64,000 nucleotides of DNA from CAVTRI01 sp963737075 (lineage in GTDB: Bacteria; Actinomycetota; Acidimicrobiia; Acidimicrobiales; Palsa-688), in contig CAVTRI010000001.1 of the NCBI GenBank assembly GCA_963737075.1, positions 1,550,001-1,614,000 on the forward strand, read 5' to 3'. Shown one piece after another: positions 9,367 through 17,100 of the stretch; the stretch's first letter is position 1; every line of letters starts with the position of its first letter. A program made the translations under genes and the position numbers. The notes under the pieces were generated by a model that saw nothing but the letters and a program-made list of their open reading frames with translations, was not told the origin of the DNA and made no database searches.

Positions 9367-10623
9367 TCACAAAAACTCGACGTTGGGCCCGGTCATGCAG
9401 TGGCGGGTGTCGAGGACATAGCGGGCGTGGCGGGCGATGAGGTCGAGGTCGAAGGCGTCGTGGTTGGTGAGCATCACGACGGCGTCGGCTGCTTGGAGTT
9501 CTCGAGCCGTGAGCTCGGCATGGACGATTGCCGGGTCGACGTCCTCGTCAACGTGGGGATCGACGGCGCGCACTTCGGCGCCGAGCGACGCCAGCTGGGC
9601 GGCCACCGCGAGAGCCGGGGACTCGCGAGCGTCACCGGTGTTGGGCTTGTACGCGAGGCCTAGCAGGAGAATCTGCCGGCCGCGGACCGCCTGCTCGCGG
9701 CGGTTGAGGGCCCGGGCGAGGCGGCGGACGACGTAAGCTGGCATGTGGTCGTTGACGTCGTTGGCCAGTTCGACGAAGCGGAAGGTCTCGCCTACTCGGC
9801 GCTTGAACTGCCAGGCCAGGTAGCTGGGATCGACGGGCAGGCAGTGGCCTCCGACGCCTGGGCCGGGGTTGAACCGCATGAACCCAAACGGCTTGGTCTC
9901 GGCGGCGTCCAGCGCCCCCCATATGTCGAGCCCCAGATCACCGGCGAACATGGCCAACTCGTTGATGAGTGCGATGTTCACGTGGCGGAAGGTGTTTTCG
10001 ACCAGTTTGACCAGTTCGGCTTGGCGAGTCGACGGGACGGAGACGGTGTGCTCGACCAGGCTGGCGTAGAAGGCCTCGACGACGGCCAGCGACGCCGGGT
10101 CGATCCCGGAAACGACCTTGGGGGTGTTGGTCAAACCCCAGCAGGCATTGCCGGGGTCCACCCGTTCGGGGCTGTAGCCCACGAAGAAGTCTTCGCCGGC
10201 GATCAGATGCGAGCCGTTTTCGAGGATCGGTACGAGCAGCTCCTCGGTGGTCCCCGGGTAGGTCGTGGACTCGAGCACCACGCACGCCTGCGGCGTGACG
10301 AGGGGGGCGATCAGCTTGGCCGCGTGCTCGATGTAGGACAGATCCGGCACGCCATCGCGCAGGGGTGTGGGCACGGTGATCAGAGCGAAGTCGAAGCCGG
10401 CGCCGTCTTCGGGCTCCGCGGTCGGCAGGTAGCGGCCGCATGCCAGCCCGGCCGCGACCTGGTGGCTCGGCACGTCCTCGACGTAGGACTCGCCTGCGAT
10501 CAGGCGCTTGATGCGCCCGGCGTCAACATCCAGGCCTATCACCTGGTAACCGGCGTCCAAGGCTCGCATCGCCAGCGGCAACCCGACATAGCCCTGGCCC
10601 ATCACCACTAGCTTCTCCGCCAT
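9367..10623 (-). CDS. UDP-sugar 6-dehydrogenase (UDP-ManNAc/UDP-Glc dehydrogenase family)
   Basis: A 418-residue NAD-dependent nucleotide-sugar dehydrogenase that oxidises C6 of a UDP-hexose to a uronic acid. It shows the Rossmann glycine motif MGQGYVGLPLA at the N-terminus, ESTTYPGTTEELL, and the catalytic GPGVGGHCLPVDP with Cys near residue 258, then the C-terminal LLLGLAYKPNTGDARESPA. The WecC/TviB-type layout cannot be separated from UDP-glucose dehydrogenase by eye. It would supply the uronic acid for the polysaccharide made by the neighbouring genes, on the opposite strand. Confidence 0.9.
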   Translation of the reverse strand: MAEKLVVMGQGYVGLPLAMRALDAGYQVIGLDVDAGRIKRLIAGESYVEDVPSHQVAAGLACGRYLPTAEPEDGAGFDFALITVPTPLRDGVPDLSYIEHAAKLIAPLVTPQACVVLESTTYPGTTEELLVPILENGSHLIAGEDFFVGYSPERVDPGNACWGLTNTPKVVSGIDPASLAVVEAFYASLVEHTVSVPSTRQAELVKLVENTFRHVNIALINELAMFAGDLGLDIWGALDAAETKPFGFMRFNPGPGVGGHCLPVDPSYLAWQFKRRVGETFRFVELANDVNDHMPAYVVRRLARALNRREQAVRGRQILLLGLAYKPNTGDARESPALAVAAQLASLGAEVRAVDPHVDEDVDPAIVHAELTARELQAADAVVMLTNHDAFDLDLIARHARYVLDTRHCMTGPNVEFL

Positions 10624-10656
10624 GACCCCTCCGTCCGTAACGATAACTCGTAGGCG

Positions 10657-11214
10657 CTACGACGTACGACGTTGACGACGCTTGCGTGCCCCGAGCACCA
10701 GCGCCGTGCTGACAAGGACGAAGGCCAAGCTTGCCACCAACCAGCTCCGAGCCGCGAAACCGGTGAAGGCGAGTGGGGCCGAAGGGGCGTCGGCCGGCGC
10801 GGCGACGGCCGCCACGGGGACGACGGGCGGGACGGCCGCGCTGGCAAGAAGGATCGGGGCCGATACGGTGAGGGACTGGGCGGGGTTCTCGAGCGACGGA
10901 CCGCTGGCCACGATCAGGTGGGGACCGAGGGGTGTACCGACCGGGATGGTGACGACCGTGCTGAAGTTGCCTGCACTCTCGGCTACCGCGGTGGCTAGCA
11001 CCGGGTTCAAAGTGACCCGAACGGTCCCCCCCGGCGCAAAGCCCTCACCTGTCACGGTGAAGGAGTTGCCCGGATTTACCACGCCGCTAGAAATCTGTAT
11101 CCCGGTGGGGATGATTGGGTACTGAACCGGGGGGCTTGCCCCGGCCGGCACCGCCGCGAAAACAAGTAACCCGGCAGCGAAAAGTGCAGCTGTGAAGGCC
11201 ATCCTTAACCGCAT
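10657..11214 (-). CDS. Secreted cell-wall protein with LAFTG sorting signal
   Basis: A 185-residue protein with a signal peptide (residues 1-26, cleavage near AGA-SPP), one beta-rich domain of about 80 residues (SGVVNPGNSFTVTGEGFAPG), an Ala/Pro/Val stalk, and a complete C-terminal sorting signal: LAFTG at 148-152, a hydrophobic span and the basic tail RKRRQRR. LAxTG is the motif used by class E sortases of high-GC Gram-positives (established knowledge). A good Shine-Dalgarno, GGAGGG, lies eight bases before the ATG. No sortase gene is in the window. The binding partner of the domain is unknown. Confidence 0.8.
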   Translation of the reverse strand: MRLRMAFTAALFAAGLLVFAAVPAGASPPVQYPIIPTGIQISSGVVNPGNSFTVTGEGFAPGGTVRVTLNPVLATAVAESAGNFSTVVTIPVGTPLGPHLIVASGPSLENPAQSLTVSAPILLASAAVPPVVPVAAVAAPADAPSAPLAFTGFAARSWLVASLAFVLVSTALVLGARKRRQRRTS

Positions 11215-12429
11215 GAGGGGAACCCTCCGCGTCCGCTCGGTCGGCGCCCGACAATCGTCAACCTTCCCGGCCGAGCCCGATTACCTGATCAAGAAGAAGC
11301 TCCACCCGCGACACGAGTGTCGGCTCTTTGCTCACGTTAACGACCACGCCGAGCAGAGTCAAGCGACGTCGCTGCGTAATATGAGATGCCGTGGGCATCT
11401 GCCTTGAGTTTGGGCCGCACATCGCTGAGGGCTGCAGCCAGGCGATGGTCGCGGCTGATCAACGATGCGTCTGCCCGGGATGCGGGGCGGTGTGCCGGGG
11501 CCGGTTCCACGGTTGTCCCGACGTGTGGAGCCGGGGCCCGCAAGCGGTTACGCTGGTGAGAAAGACGCCGGCCGCACGGACCACCTCGGGGGCGCGGCTT
11601 GGCTCTGCAGCAAGAGGCGAGGAACAGCCTCGCCATCTGGCTCGTGTTCGTGGCGACGATCCTCCGTCTACCGCGAAGGACGCCGCGGCTGTCGCATGGC
11701 CCGCCGAGCAGGTGGCCCTCGGCAACAGGGCTCGGGCGCTCGAGGAGGGGGTGGCGGCGGTGGGGCGCCTTCAGGAGCGCCAGGAGATCCAGCTTCGGTT
11801 CCTTTTGGAGAAGGTTGCGTCGCGTTTGGAGGACCTAATGGCTGCCTTACGGGAAGATGGCAGCTCGCGGGCTAGGACGAACAATGGCCAGAGCGACGTC
11901 GCCGACGGGCTCGAATAGCACACGGGGCACCTCCGCTCCCGTCACCGGACCCGAGAGTTCAGTGTAATGACTGTCCCCGCACCGCTCCGCGAGGCGTCTT
12001 GGGCCTTGCCCGCATCGAGCACGCAGCCAAGATGCTTGCTTCTCCAAGGGGTGCGTTCGCATCGATGGCCTGCAATTTCCACAACCGACGCCAGCTGGCC
12101 CTCCAGAACGATTTCAAGGGTGTGTGCCGCGCATCAGATGCGCTTTGCTGATCGATCACCGTATCGATTGCGCCAATGCACACCCCACCAAATTTGGCGT
12201 ATTAGAGGGGACGTGGACCATGCCATTACAAAACGTGAGGGCTCGGGCGCCGGAGACGGGCGCACAAGGCCCCGGGGGATGGCGTCCAGCGGGCGCCTCG
12301 TTTTTTCGATGCCGGGGCACCTCGGCCACCCGCATCCCGTCGCCGGTCAGGTAGGAAATCGAGGAAGTGGGCGGCCTCGTTCTTCCGAGTGCACCCTCCC
12401 GTGCGCACCGTGGATGCTCACGTGTTGCT
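11215..12429. other. 1.2 kb region without a confident gene; probable decayed DNA
   Basis: Reading frames on both strands here are short, rich in rare residues, and overlap one another. The only stretch that looks protein-like is on the plus strand at 11445-11918 (separate entry). The AT-richer stretch near 11310-11400 and the T-run near 12300 showed no recognisable RNA motif to me. No insertion-sequence ends, tRNA or riboswitch were recognised. Confidence 0.5.
11445..11918 (+). pseudogene. Candidate gene or broken gene: Cys-rich N-terminus, coiled-coil C-terminus
   Basis: From ATG 11445 the frame reads 157 codons. The start has CVCPGCGAVCRGRFHGC, a possible zinc ribbon, and the end (from about 11690) is a clear heptad-like coiled coil, LEEGVAAVGRLQERQEI. 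The middle is poor in this frame, while the +1 frame there encodes LALQQEARNSLAIWLVFVAT (11599-11658), a good membrane helix. A one-base shift near 11660-11670 would join that helix to the coiled coil. I therefore suspect two small genes, or one with a frameshift. I recognise no family. Confidence 0.3.
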
Positions 12430-13170
12430 CTACGAAAGGAACTTTGCTCTGTGCAAGCGGGCGGCGAGCGCGTCCACAAGGAGCGCCGTGCAGCCGCTGA
12501 CCGCCAGGCCCAGCGGTATTCCAGCGATCACGTCGGTCAGGTAATGAGACTCCAGAACGACCTGAGCAAGCCCCATGCTGCATGACAGGATCAGCATGGC
12601 CGCCACGAGCAGGCGGCGCAACGTACGACCCAGTAGCCGCCCCAACGGACGCGAACCGCTGGCGGCCACTGCCACGACCCCTGCAAGCGCGACCGGAACT
12701 GCGGTGTTACCCGACGGGAAGGTCAGGCCTCCTCCTGGGGCGAGGTTCAGGTGGCGGCTAAAAAAGGGCTTAAGCACTTCCTCGACCAAGATCAGGGCGA
12801 CAGCGACGCTCACAACAGCGGCAACCGCCGCTCGGTAGTCGCCTACGAGGATGAGCGCAAAGGCAATGAGTGCGGTGACCGCCACGAACACCGTCGGATC
12901 GCCGACGTCGCTCAACAGTACGGCCACTCGGTGCACGGGCGCTGGGCTTCGAGCCAGAAACATGTCGGCGCTGGAGTCGAAGAGCAGCGGGCGCTTGGAG
13001 TTCCGAGCTGCGAAGCCAAAACCGGCGAGACAGGCGACGCCCAGCATGCTCACGACGAGTATCCAACGACGGAGCCCATAGGAAACCAGGGGCGAATCCC
13101 CGAGCAGACGCCTGAGAAGTGGCGCACGGCCCGCCTCGTCGGTGAACTGGTCGTTCACCACTGCCCCCAC
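12430..13170 (-). CDS. PAP2-fold membrane phosphatase-like protein with altered motifs
   Basis: A 246-residue protein with about six membrane spans in the pattern of PAP2 (type 2 phosphatidic acid phosphatase) proteins. The usual three motifs are recognisable but degraded: LKPFFSRHLN in place of KX6RP, FPSGNTAVP in place of PSGH, and VVLESHYLTDVIAG with the final His/Asp present but without the preceding SR pair. Known PAP2 enzymes dephosphorylate lipid phosphates or undecaprenyl pyrophosphate. Here both arginines and the motif 2 histidine appear lost, so activity is doubtful. The GTG start at 13170 is the longest plausible one. Confidence 0.7.
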   Translation of the reverse strand: MGAVVNDQFTDEAGRAPLLRRLLGDSPLVSYGLRRWILVVSMLGVACLAGFGFAARNSKRPLLFDSSADMFLARSPAPVHRVAVLLSDVGDPTVFVAVTALIAFALILVGDYRAAVAAVVSVAVALILVEEVLKPFFSRHLNLAPGGGLTFPSGNTAVPVALAGVVAVAASGSRPLGRLLGRTLRRLLVAAMLILSCSMGLAQVVLESHYLTDVIAGIPLGLAVSGCTALLVDALAARLHRAKFLS

Positions 13171-13504
13171 GGGCCCGGTCCCGCCGGGGCATCACTATTG
13201 GAGGCAAGGTCCTCGGGGGCCGGTCTCCACCCGTTGCGGGCGTTGGCGGCCCGCTGCCGCGTCGCCGATATCGACCTGCCCGGCTGGGCCCTCGACAGGT
13301 TGCGTCCGCTGTGCAGGACCCGCAGGTCGCCGAGGGGGCACATCGCACCCCCTCGGTTACGAACACCCCGTGGTCGACGTGCACGTCCATCTCGGCGGCG
13401 ATGTTCCGGCCGCACAGTTCGCACGGCGGCCGCCGTTTCTCCCGCCGACAGCGGCCCGCGAACGCCCTCGGTGCCGTCCACGCCCCAGAAGTGATGCCAG
13501 CCGC
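13171..13504 (-). other. Region with a possible broken Cys-motif gene
   Basis: On the minus strand GTG at about 13511 overlaps the stop of the arg relict (GTGA) and opens a frame beginning VSGWHHFWGVDGTEGVRG. About 27 codons later the protein-like continuation lies in another frame, PPCELCGRNIAAEMDVHVDH then GVFVTEGVRC (about 13340-13425). The CxxC plus downstream Cys resembles small zinc-binding proteins, but no frame is intact. I cannot support a functional gene. Confidence 0.25.
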
Positions 13505-13753
13505 TCACGCCCCCATCATTGCCGTGATGAGCCCGGCGTCTTCCCCGGAGACGCCGACGGCGAGGGGGGCGTGGACGTTGATGGCCGACACGATGTCTCG
13601 ATTGACCTTGCCCACGAGGACCATGCGGGCGATGTCGAGGGTTTCGGTCGCCGCCATGACGTCGAATGCCGGGTGGCCGGCCAGCAGCCGCAGCAGCTCG
13701 GCGCCGGCGAAGCCGGACGCCCCGAACACGCCGACCCGGTAGTGGTGGTCCAC
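13505..13753 (-). pseudogene. Relict arginine gene: argC start fused in frame to internal argB
   Basis: This 82-codon frame is a chimera. Residues 1-35 (VGVFGASGFAGAELLRLLAG) are the NADP-binding start of N-acetyl-gamma-glutamyl-phosphate reductase, ArgC. From about residue 38 it continues as an internal part of N-acetylglutamate kinase, ArgB: ARMVLVGKVNRDIVSAINVH and GVSGEDAGLITA. In many bacteria the order is argC-argJ-argB, so one deletion removing most of argC, argJ and the first half of argB would give this product. Neither enzyme could work. The frame is open across the junction. Confidence 0.75.
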
Positions 13754-13760
13754 GGCGCGT

Positions 13761-13787
13761 CACTATACACAATTCTGCATACTCATG
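13761..13787 (-). promoter_or_regulatory. Possible ArgR operator (ARG box) before the arg relict
   Basis: Just upstream of the relict argC start the minus strand reads TGAGTATGCA, then GAATT, then GTGTATAG. It is an AT-rich interrupted near-palindrome in otherwise GC-rich DNA and resembles ArgR sites of other bacteria. The assignment rests mainly on its position ahead of an arg gene remnant. Confidence 0.25.
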
Positions 13788-13817
13788 CGGATGCGCCCAC
13801 AGTTTGTCGGCATCGGT

Positions 13818-13904
13818 GGCGAACTTCTACGAGTTGTGGGCGCCGAGCGGCGAACTTCTACGAGAAGTCGCGCGTATGCACGCGACTTGTCGTCGAGGTT
13901 CGCC
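13818..13904. repeat. Large imperfect inverted repeat with a third partial copy
   Basis: Arms at 13849-13872 and 13881-13904 are complementary at 21 of 24 positions around a short loop, giving a long stable hairpin. A further direct copy of the first 16 bases, GGCGAACTTCTACGAG, lies at 13818-13833. It sits downstream of the phosphatase gene (minus strand) and could end its transcript, though no T-run follows; a REP-like element is the alternative. Confidence 0.6.
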
Positions 13905-13958
13905 GCCGGTGGCAAACAACTCGTGCATGTTCCCCAACATCTGCGGGTTTCTTCGATC

Positions 13959-14726
13959 TCAGCCCTCCAGCAGGTGGCGGCGGAGCGCCCCGGGTGCCCC
14001 GGCCAGGCCGAGCACGCCGCTGGCGTAGGCCCCGAAGGATCCGTGGCGGGCGCGGAAGCGGTCGAGGAACCCCTGCATCGTCTCCGGGTGCGAGCCGACG
14101 ATGGCCGCCGCGCTGCCTTCGATCTCGGCGAGACGGTCCGGTTGTTCGGCCCGGAGCCGTTCGAGCATCCGCTCCATGCCCCGCTGGCTGAGCGCGTAGT
14201 CGGCGACGATGTCCTCGTCGGCTACACCGAGCAGGCCGAGCACGATGGCGGTGAGGATGCCGGTACGGTCCTTGCCGGCCATGCAGTGGTAGACGGCCGG
14301 GTAGGCGTCTTGGTCGGCCAGGCGGCCGACGGCGGCGGCGACCGCCGGCCGCCCCTGGTCCAGGATCGCCATGTACTGGTCGGCCACGACCGACGGTGAA
14401 ATCCACTCCTGGAACTCCTCTCGCGGCGGCAGCACGTCCATCATCGGCAGGTGGTGCCAGGCGAGGTCGGGGGTCGGCCACTCGATCCGGCCCCGTTCGA
14501 CCACCTCGTCGTGGCTGCGCAGATCGATGACCGTCCGCAACCCGAACGCCGCCAGAGCGTCGAGGTCGGCCGCCGTCAGCCGGTGCAGCCCGTCGGCGCG
14601 AAACAGCCACCGCCACCGCAGGCGCCGCCCATCGGCGCCCACATAGCCGCCTAGATCCCGGAAGTTACAACAGCCGTCGAGGGCGATAACCCGCTCCAAC
14701 GCGAACGACTGGCTGTGCATTGCCAT
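13959..14726 (-). CDS. Protein-tyrosine/dual-specificity-type phosphatase
   Basis: A 255-residue protein of the Y_phosphatase3 type. The N-terminus has NFRDLGGYVGADGRRLRWRW and LFRADGLHRLT, and the active-site P-loop is HCMAGKDRTG at about residues 146-155, with catalytic Cys and Arg present; VIDLRS precedes it. Relatives dephosphorylate phosphotyrosine or phosphoinositides. The opposing partner could be the BY-kinase at 7.7-9.4 kb, but nothing in the sequence links them. It stands alone, with decayed DNA on both sides. Confidence 0.88.
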   Translation of the reverse strand: MAMHSQSFALERVIALDGCCNFRDLGGYVGADGRRLRWRWLFRADGLHRLTAADLDALAAFGLRTVIDLRSHDEVVERGRIEWPTPDLAWHHLPMMDVLPPREEFQEWISPSVVADQYMAILDQGRPAVAAAVGRLADQDAYPAVYHCMAGKDRTGILTAIVLGLLGVADEDIVADYALSQRGMERMLERLRAEQPDRLAEIEGSAAAIVGSHPETMQGFLDRFRARHGSFGAYASGVLGLAGAPGALRRHLLEG

Positions 14727-15519
14727 GCGGCCACGGTACCGGGGGTGGCTCAGGGCCCGGCGGCGGGGAGATGGCGGCTTGGTGACGCCAGGGTTAAGGG
14801 TCGACTCTCATCTCGAGCATTTGCCCGCCTCGGCGCTCCAGCGGGGACCTGCGCCCCTCGGAGAAGGGGCCCGCTCCGAGCCGTGGCCAGATCAAGGGGC
14901 CGCCCCTATCGGGCCCGCACGCTGTATCGGACAGCCGGGTATCACGCACGCTGATCGCGGCCGAGACATGGCCGAGTCCAGGAGGCGGCTGGGACAGCGG
15001 CCGGGCGACGCGCATTCATCCCGCTTGGTGACCCCGTAGTACCACGATGTGCTGCGACACATTTGATACCGCCACCGTCGGCGGCACCGTGTCCGTGAGC
15101 GTGGCCGTACCCGGCGCGGTACCGTCGTTGGTGACAGTGACGATAGAAGCTGCGGGCCCGGTCGGCGTCGTCGAAGGGAACCTCGAAAGGTACGGCTTGC
15201 GAGCTTCTTCTGCGAACAGCCACTTCCGCTCCTTTGGGGAATGCGCCGATCAGAGGTATCCCCATGGCCGCCCGGGCCGTTATCGATGACGCTGACAGAT
15301 GACGCGTTGCCGCGCCGAAGAGATACAGCCGGAGGATGCGTTGACGTTCGGCTAAGGAGCGTCCACACTGGTCGATGGGCCTGGCGGGACTCTGAGGGAT
15401 TGGCGTTCGTAGGCCGCGGCGCGGAACCGGAAGAGCAATTGGTCGCCGGTGTCGCCGAGGGGACGAAGCCGAGCTAGCACCCCAAACTCGGTATTTGACT
15501 CGGGCGATGTTGTGCAGGC
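14727..15519. other. 0.8 kb stretch with no supportable gene
   Basis: Frames on both strands are short and overlapping, with compositions typical of antisense or random high-GC DNA. A plus-strand frame near 15047-15200 contains TVSVSVAVPGAVPSLVTVTI, which is beta-rich, but it has no sensible start or end. I see no terminator, RNA or mobile element. Confidence 0.5.
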
Positions 15520-15840
15520 TCAGCAGCCGAGCGCGTAATCGATCGCTGAACAAACCTCGCTCATAGTGTCTTCGCCTATCTGGCCAATCGGCCCGCTCAG
15601 CAACGTCTGCTCGATCGTGTGGATTCCGTCGCAGTTCACGACCGACGGCTTATTCACTCCGACTCCACGTCCTTCAAGGCCAACCTCGACTGAAAGCCCG
15701 CGAATATTCGTCGTGATCTCGGCGACGGTGACGAGTTGGCGGATCGCGATCACCTCAGATCTCGTAAGAATTAGAACCGGTCGCCGTTTGCGACCGACGT
15801 GGGCAAACCAAACCTCTCCGCGTCTCAATCGTCGCTCCAA
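15520..15840 (-). CDS. mazF: MazF/PemK-type toxin (endoribonuclease)
   Basis: A 106-residue protein with the MazF fold signature: RRGEVWFAHVGRKRRPVLIL at the N-terminus, VAEITTNIRGLSVEV, and the VNCDGIHTIEQTLLSGPIG segment. Family members cut mRNA at short motifs and are neutralised by the paired antitoxin. It starts with TTG at 15838-15840 and overlaps the upstream antitoxin gene by 16 bases, so translation is coupled. Family assignment is firm; the cut site is unknown. Confidence 0.85.
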   Translation of the reverse strand: MERRLRRGEVWFAHVGRKRRPVLILTRSEVIAIRQLVTVAEITTNIRGLSVEVGLEGRGVGVNKPSVVNCDGIHTIEQTLLSGPIGQIGEDTMSEVCSAIDYALGC

Positions 15841-16031
15841 GCCTCAGCCTGAGTCCAAAAGTCGTCATGACGTTCCGGCTGGCGCTGGTAGGCCTCCCTA
15901 TCATTCTTTGCCAATGCTGCCCGCACGGCATCCGCCACTCCCTGCCTAGCTGCTGCTGAGACGTTAATACGAAGTCGGCGGGCCTGCTCAGCGAGCTCCT
16001 CGTCAAGGCTGATGGTGGTACGTGATGCCAT
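15825..16031 (-). CDS. Ribbon-helix-helix antitoxin (MazE-type partner)
   Basis: A 68-residue protein. MASRTTISLDEELAEQARRL is a ribbon-helix-helix DNA-binding N-terminus, with NVSAAARQGVADAVRAAL as the second helix and an acidic tail ending AEAWSDD that would bind the toxin. It lies first in the two-gene operon, as usual for type II modules, and probably represses it. The AT-richer run at 16030-16060, with ATGCTATCAACATCGTGCAC, may hold the promoter. Confidence 0.82.
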   Translation of the reverse strand: MASRTTISLDEELAEQARRLRINVSAAARQGVADAVRAALAKNDREAYQRQPERHDDFWTQAEAWSDD

Positions 16032-16329
16032 ACTTCTATGCTATCAACATCGTGCACCACCCGCCCCGTGGACGACCGAGGCCGGGGTTGCGAGTGTCGG
16101 AGGCTGTAGTCACACCGTGGCCCGACCTGCCCTTGGTGGTCCATGAGACCCGATACAGCGAGCGACGCTATCTGCGGATCCGGCGGTCTCTGCAAGTGCG
16201 GTAGCGACAACCATGACCCTGATCTCGGCCGCATGGCAACAAGGCTCACCGGCCAGCGCCGACTGCCGGTGAGCCTCTGGCCCAGCTCCGCCTCAGTCGC
16301 CAACGAGCGGTGACTTCGGGTGGCGCCGG

Positions 16330-16550
16330 CTAGGGCCGCAAGCCGACAATGCTGATCGGTGAGCCGGCTGGTACGTAAATCCGGGATCCGGATGCGGATG
16401 TACCCATGCGACAGACACGCCGCCGGGTGCGTATGCGGCTTTCGGCGCCAAGAGGTCCGTCGATCCCGATCACCGCGTCTCCTGAGCCCTCCCAGTTGGC
16501 GATCTAGATGGAATGAGCCGAGGTCACGATGATGAACGGGCCGTAACCGT
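16330..16550 (-). pseudogene. Dead partial copy of the L,D-transpeptidase at 17.1 kb
   Basis: This stretch aligns base by base with the 3' end of the intact L,D-transpeptidase gene (17101-17350). In the copy, a TAG replaces the second serine codon of the segment HSTSIANWEGSG, later frames are shifted by small deletions, and the catalytic Cys codon of SHGCIRI is TAC (Tyr). Homology fades upstream of about 16550. It is therefore a duplicated, non-functional remnant. Confidence 0.8.
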
Positions 16551-16637
16551 CACGGACGACATGTGGCCGCCGGCGGGACCGGCGGGCGTGGTCACATGCG
16601 ACACCACAACGCTTGCAGCCGGCAGCTCGACGCTCTG

Positions 16638-16931
16638 TCACTCCGCCCACGCGGCCTCGGCGGCCGATGTCTCGGCTCCTCCCACCGGTACCGGCGTGAT
16701 CTTCGACACCGCTTCCGCTGCTGGTACGGCGGTTGTCGGCGGTGTCACGGAGCCGCCCACCTCGAACCCCTTCTCGGCGAGCGTCGACGTGCGGCTACCC
16801 CAGCCGGGGTTCACCTCCATCGTGGTCGACACCACCAAAACGCTCACCTGTGGCCCCGCGGCTCTAGCCGGGAGGTTTTCGTCGGCCAGGTCGCGTTCGA
16901 GGGTCAGGTCTTCCAGGTCGGCGTAGGCCAT
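16638..16931 (-). CDS. Hypothetical 97-residue frame
   Basis: ATG at 16929-16931 opens MAYADLEDLTLERDLADENL, an acidic, plausible N-terminus, followed by PQVSVLVVSTTMEVNPGWG and an Ala/Thr/Pro-rich tail. I recognise no family. It lies between the dead and the intact transpeptidase genes. The opposite strand has frames of similar length, so this may be chance. Confidence 0.25.
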   Translation of the reverse strand: MAYADLEDLTLERDLADENLPARAAGPQVSVLVVSTTMEVNPGWGSRTSTLAEKGFEVGGSVTPPTTAVPAAEAVSKITPVPVGGAETSAAEAAWAE

Positions 16932-17100
16932 GAGCAGGGCGAGCGCGCCCGGGCACTCGCAAATCTAGCGGCTCTTCATCCCGACGCGCCGGTTTCGATC
17001 ATATCGGTGCGCCCCCAGCCGTAGGAGCCGACGGTCCTCGCCCTCTCCGACAACTCGGGTAGTGAAGCAAGGATTACGGCTCGACGTCACCGCGGCGCCC

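Noticed and set aside
11959..12183. 74-codon minus-strand frame as a gene or IS remnant
   Set aside because: No motif, no terminal repeats, and competing frames of similar length on both strands.
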